A stretch of DNA of 7,168 nucleotides from Xanthobacteraceae bacterium. Its GTDB lineage: Bacteria; Pseudomonadota; Alphaproteobacteria; Rhizobiales; Xanthobacteraceae. Each line of letters starts with the position of its first letter. Position 1 is the stretch's first letter. The position numbers were made by a program, and so were the translations under genes. Positions 6,094 to 7,168 of this stretch are shown here, in pieces. The stretch spans positions 1 to 7,168 of the forward strand of contig JASHRR010000710.1 of NCBI GenBank assembly GCA_030037185.1. The letters run 5' to 3'. The notes below the pieces were generated by a model. That model saw nothing but the letters and a program-made list of their open reading frames with translations. It had not been told where the DNA came from and made no database searches.

Positions 6094-6228
6094 AAGCTCC
6101 GAACCGCGACCCTTCCCGAGTTGGTCGAATGGTCGAAGGAGCACACCAGCCTCCAGACGGTCTCGGCTGAAACGGTCAATGTCATGCTTGGCAGCGTGCA
6201 AGCAGTGTCCGTCTGGGCCCAGAACAAG
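6094..6228 (+). pseudogene. Tyrosine recombinase fragment: end of core-binding domain
   Basis: The plus frame encodes KLRTATLPELVEWSKEH then TVSAETVNVMLGSVQAVSVW and AQNK. This is typical of the region joining the SAM-like core-binding domain to the catalytic domain in phage-type integrases of Rhizobiales (LPELVxWxxxH...LSxxTVNKxLGxVQAVxxWA). No start, RBS or catalytic residue belongs to this piece, and similarity stops near 6230. The overlapping minus frame also contains TVSAETV because the DNA is a near-palindrome at 6157-6176, but the long match is on plus. It probably derives from the same gene as the fragments at 6264-6716 and 6903-7168. Confidence 0.55.
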
Positions 6229-6263
6229 GTTCCGGGCACATACAGAAGCCCGCCCCATACAGG

Positions 6264-6716
6264 CACAGTGTGGGCGGCCCGTCCGGCCGATTTCTTCCAT
6301 CCCTCATAGGCTGCACTGAGCGTACCGGTTGCCGAAGACGACGGCTGCCGTGGCTCAACAAGTTCGGGGGTCTCTACCATCTCACCCTTGTCTCGCTGGG
6401 CAATCGACTCGATGGATTTCACATAAGCTCGAAGCAATCGCCCACTGATATCCGGTACCCTCAAATAGGGCACGCGGCATACTTGAACCGGCCCGGCCCG
6501 CCGGCCAAGCCGACTTCGGCGATCTCCTGGAGCGCTGCACGAAATCGCAATACATGTGGTCTCTTGATCTGCGCGATAGGTAAATCCCCATGCAGTTCCA
6601 GCCGGCTTCGCGCAGATGTTCGCCTCGCGAAGGTCCTTGGTGTCGAGAGTACGCTTGAGGAAGATTTGGCGGGACTTGCCGTTGCTAGAGAAGCGCGAAA
6701 TCGAGCAAATCACCAA
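6264..6716 (-). pseudogene. Tyrosine recombinase fragment: N-terminal segment, inverted
   Basis: On the minus strand a 151-codon stretch reads SRQIFLKRTLDTKDLREANI near its start, the usual N-terminal SLGTxDxREAxxRA arm of phage-type integrases. Later it reads SGRLLRAYVKSIESIAQRDK, then TGTLSAAYEGWKKSAGR and AHTV, the start of the core-binding domain. The part between (about residues 38-85) does not fit the family well and may contain indels. After AHTV the similarity ends abruptly. The expected continuation (WxxAVxRFxELHGDLPVxxI) is absent. In an intact gene this segment would lie upstream of, and on the same strand as, the pieces at 6094-6228 and 6903-7168; here it lies between them, reversed. 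Confidence 0.55.
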
Positions 6717-6902
6717 CTACTTTTTTGCCCATCAACTCGCCATCGATGATGAAGATCGGCGCGAGGGCGGATCAGGACAGTGCGGCTCATCTAGCCCTCG
6801 ACAAATCCGAAAGAACTTGATTGTCAATCGCTTCGAAGCCTGCCGGTGGTCTCAATCGGTGGGATCAGACGATGAGGGCAAGCGTAAGAGGCTGCCGAAC
6901 CG

Positions 6903-7168
6903 GTTGGAGCAACGCACCGCAGAGTTGGAAAGGGAGAAGCGGCATTCTGGCTGCCGTTGATGGCTCAATTCACCGGGGCGCGGCTTAATGAATTCGCGCC
7001 ATTGACGGCAACAGATGTAATAATTGACGCGGCAAGGATATCGTCTCCATCAACCTCAAGGAGGACCAAGAGCAGGGGCGCCGTCTCAAGACCATCGGTT
7101 CGGCGCGCTTACTGTAGTGCCGATACATCCCGAGTTCACCCGAATTGGATTTCTGAAGTTCGTAGACT
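6903..7168 (+). pseudogene. Tyrosine recombinase catalytic domain, frameshifted, cut by window end
   Basis: The plus strand reads GKGEAAFWLPLMAQFTGARL then NEFAPLTATDVIIDAA, where GARLNE contains the first catalytic arginine. It shifts frame near 7030 to GKDIVSINLKEDQEQGRRLK and TIGSARLL, with the catalytic-lysine hairpin region. After TAG at 7115-7117, a further shift gives VVPIHPEFTRIGFLKFVD up to the window end. The order is that of phage integrases; HxxR, the second His/Trp and the nucleophilic tyrosine would lie beyond 7168. Two frame changes make it a pseudogene. At about 6742-6775 the plus strand reads AIDDEDRREGG, which may be the preceding linker (family: DEDxxEGGPF). It would have served integration or excision of a prophage or island. 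Confidence 0.7.

Noticed and set aside
1..7168. CRISPR array, tRNA, rRNA or toxin-antitoxin pair
   Set aside because: No regularly spaced repeats, cloverleaf-like segment, rRNA stretch or short overlapping gene pair was seen.

Overview
The window is high-GC DNA that looks alphaproteobacterial, most likely Rhizobiales and possibly Bradyrhizobium or a relative. This assignment rests on the style of the TonB-dependent receptor, the small CBS-pair protein and the mix of mobile-element families. I infer it from recognised protein families, not from a database search. Only three genes look intact: a TonB-dependent outer-membrane receptor whose 5' end lies outside the window (2-1360, +), a two-CBS-domain protein (1593-2030, -), and an isocitrate lyase/PEP mutase superfamily enzyme (4840-5715, +). 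Nearly everything else is broken mobile-element DNA.

Layout. (1) 2-1360 is the receptor, followed by a perfect Shine-Dalgarno and a 20-codon ORF stump (1391-1453) that looks like the start of a lost next gene. (2) 1593-2030 is the CBS protein on the opposite strand. (3) 2217-3276 holds three fused transposase remnants, all on +: the C-terminal part of an IS1634-type DDE transposase, the C-terminal half of an IS200/IS605 TnpB with its right-end stem-loop, and the C-terminus of an IS110-type transposase. (4) 3312-4103 on - is a frameshifted iscB pseudogene. Its RuvC-I motif is readable, but the HNH catalytic core is deleted. It is preceded on the same strand by about 450 bases rich in perfect hairpins (about 4116-4560), in the position of the HEARO/omega RNA that normally guides IscB. 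(5) 4840-5715 is the PEP mutase/lyase-family gene, with a good RBS and a stem-loop 4 bases after its stop. (6) 5821-5901 has a short aldehyde-dehydrogenase-like scrap. (7) 6094 to the window end contains pieces of a phage-type tyrosine recombinase in scrambled order and orientation: the core-binding segment on +, the N-terminal segment on -, and the catalytic segment on +, the last with frameshifts.

How it fits together. The receptor, CBS and lyase genes do not form an obvious operon or pathway; they are separate islands around a graveyard of mobile elements. The notable content is that remnants of both classes of transposon-encoded RNA-guided nuclease (TnpB and IscB) sit within about 200 bases of each other, converging on an IS110 remnant. 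The IscB guide-RNA region looks better preserved than the protein it served. I see no convincing intact new defence or mobile system here, and no tRNA, rRNA or CRISPR array.
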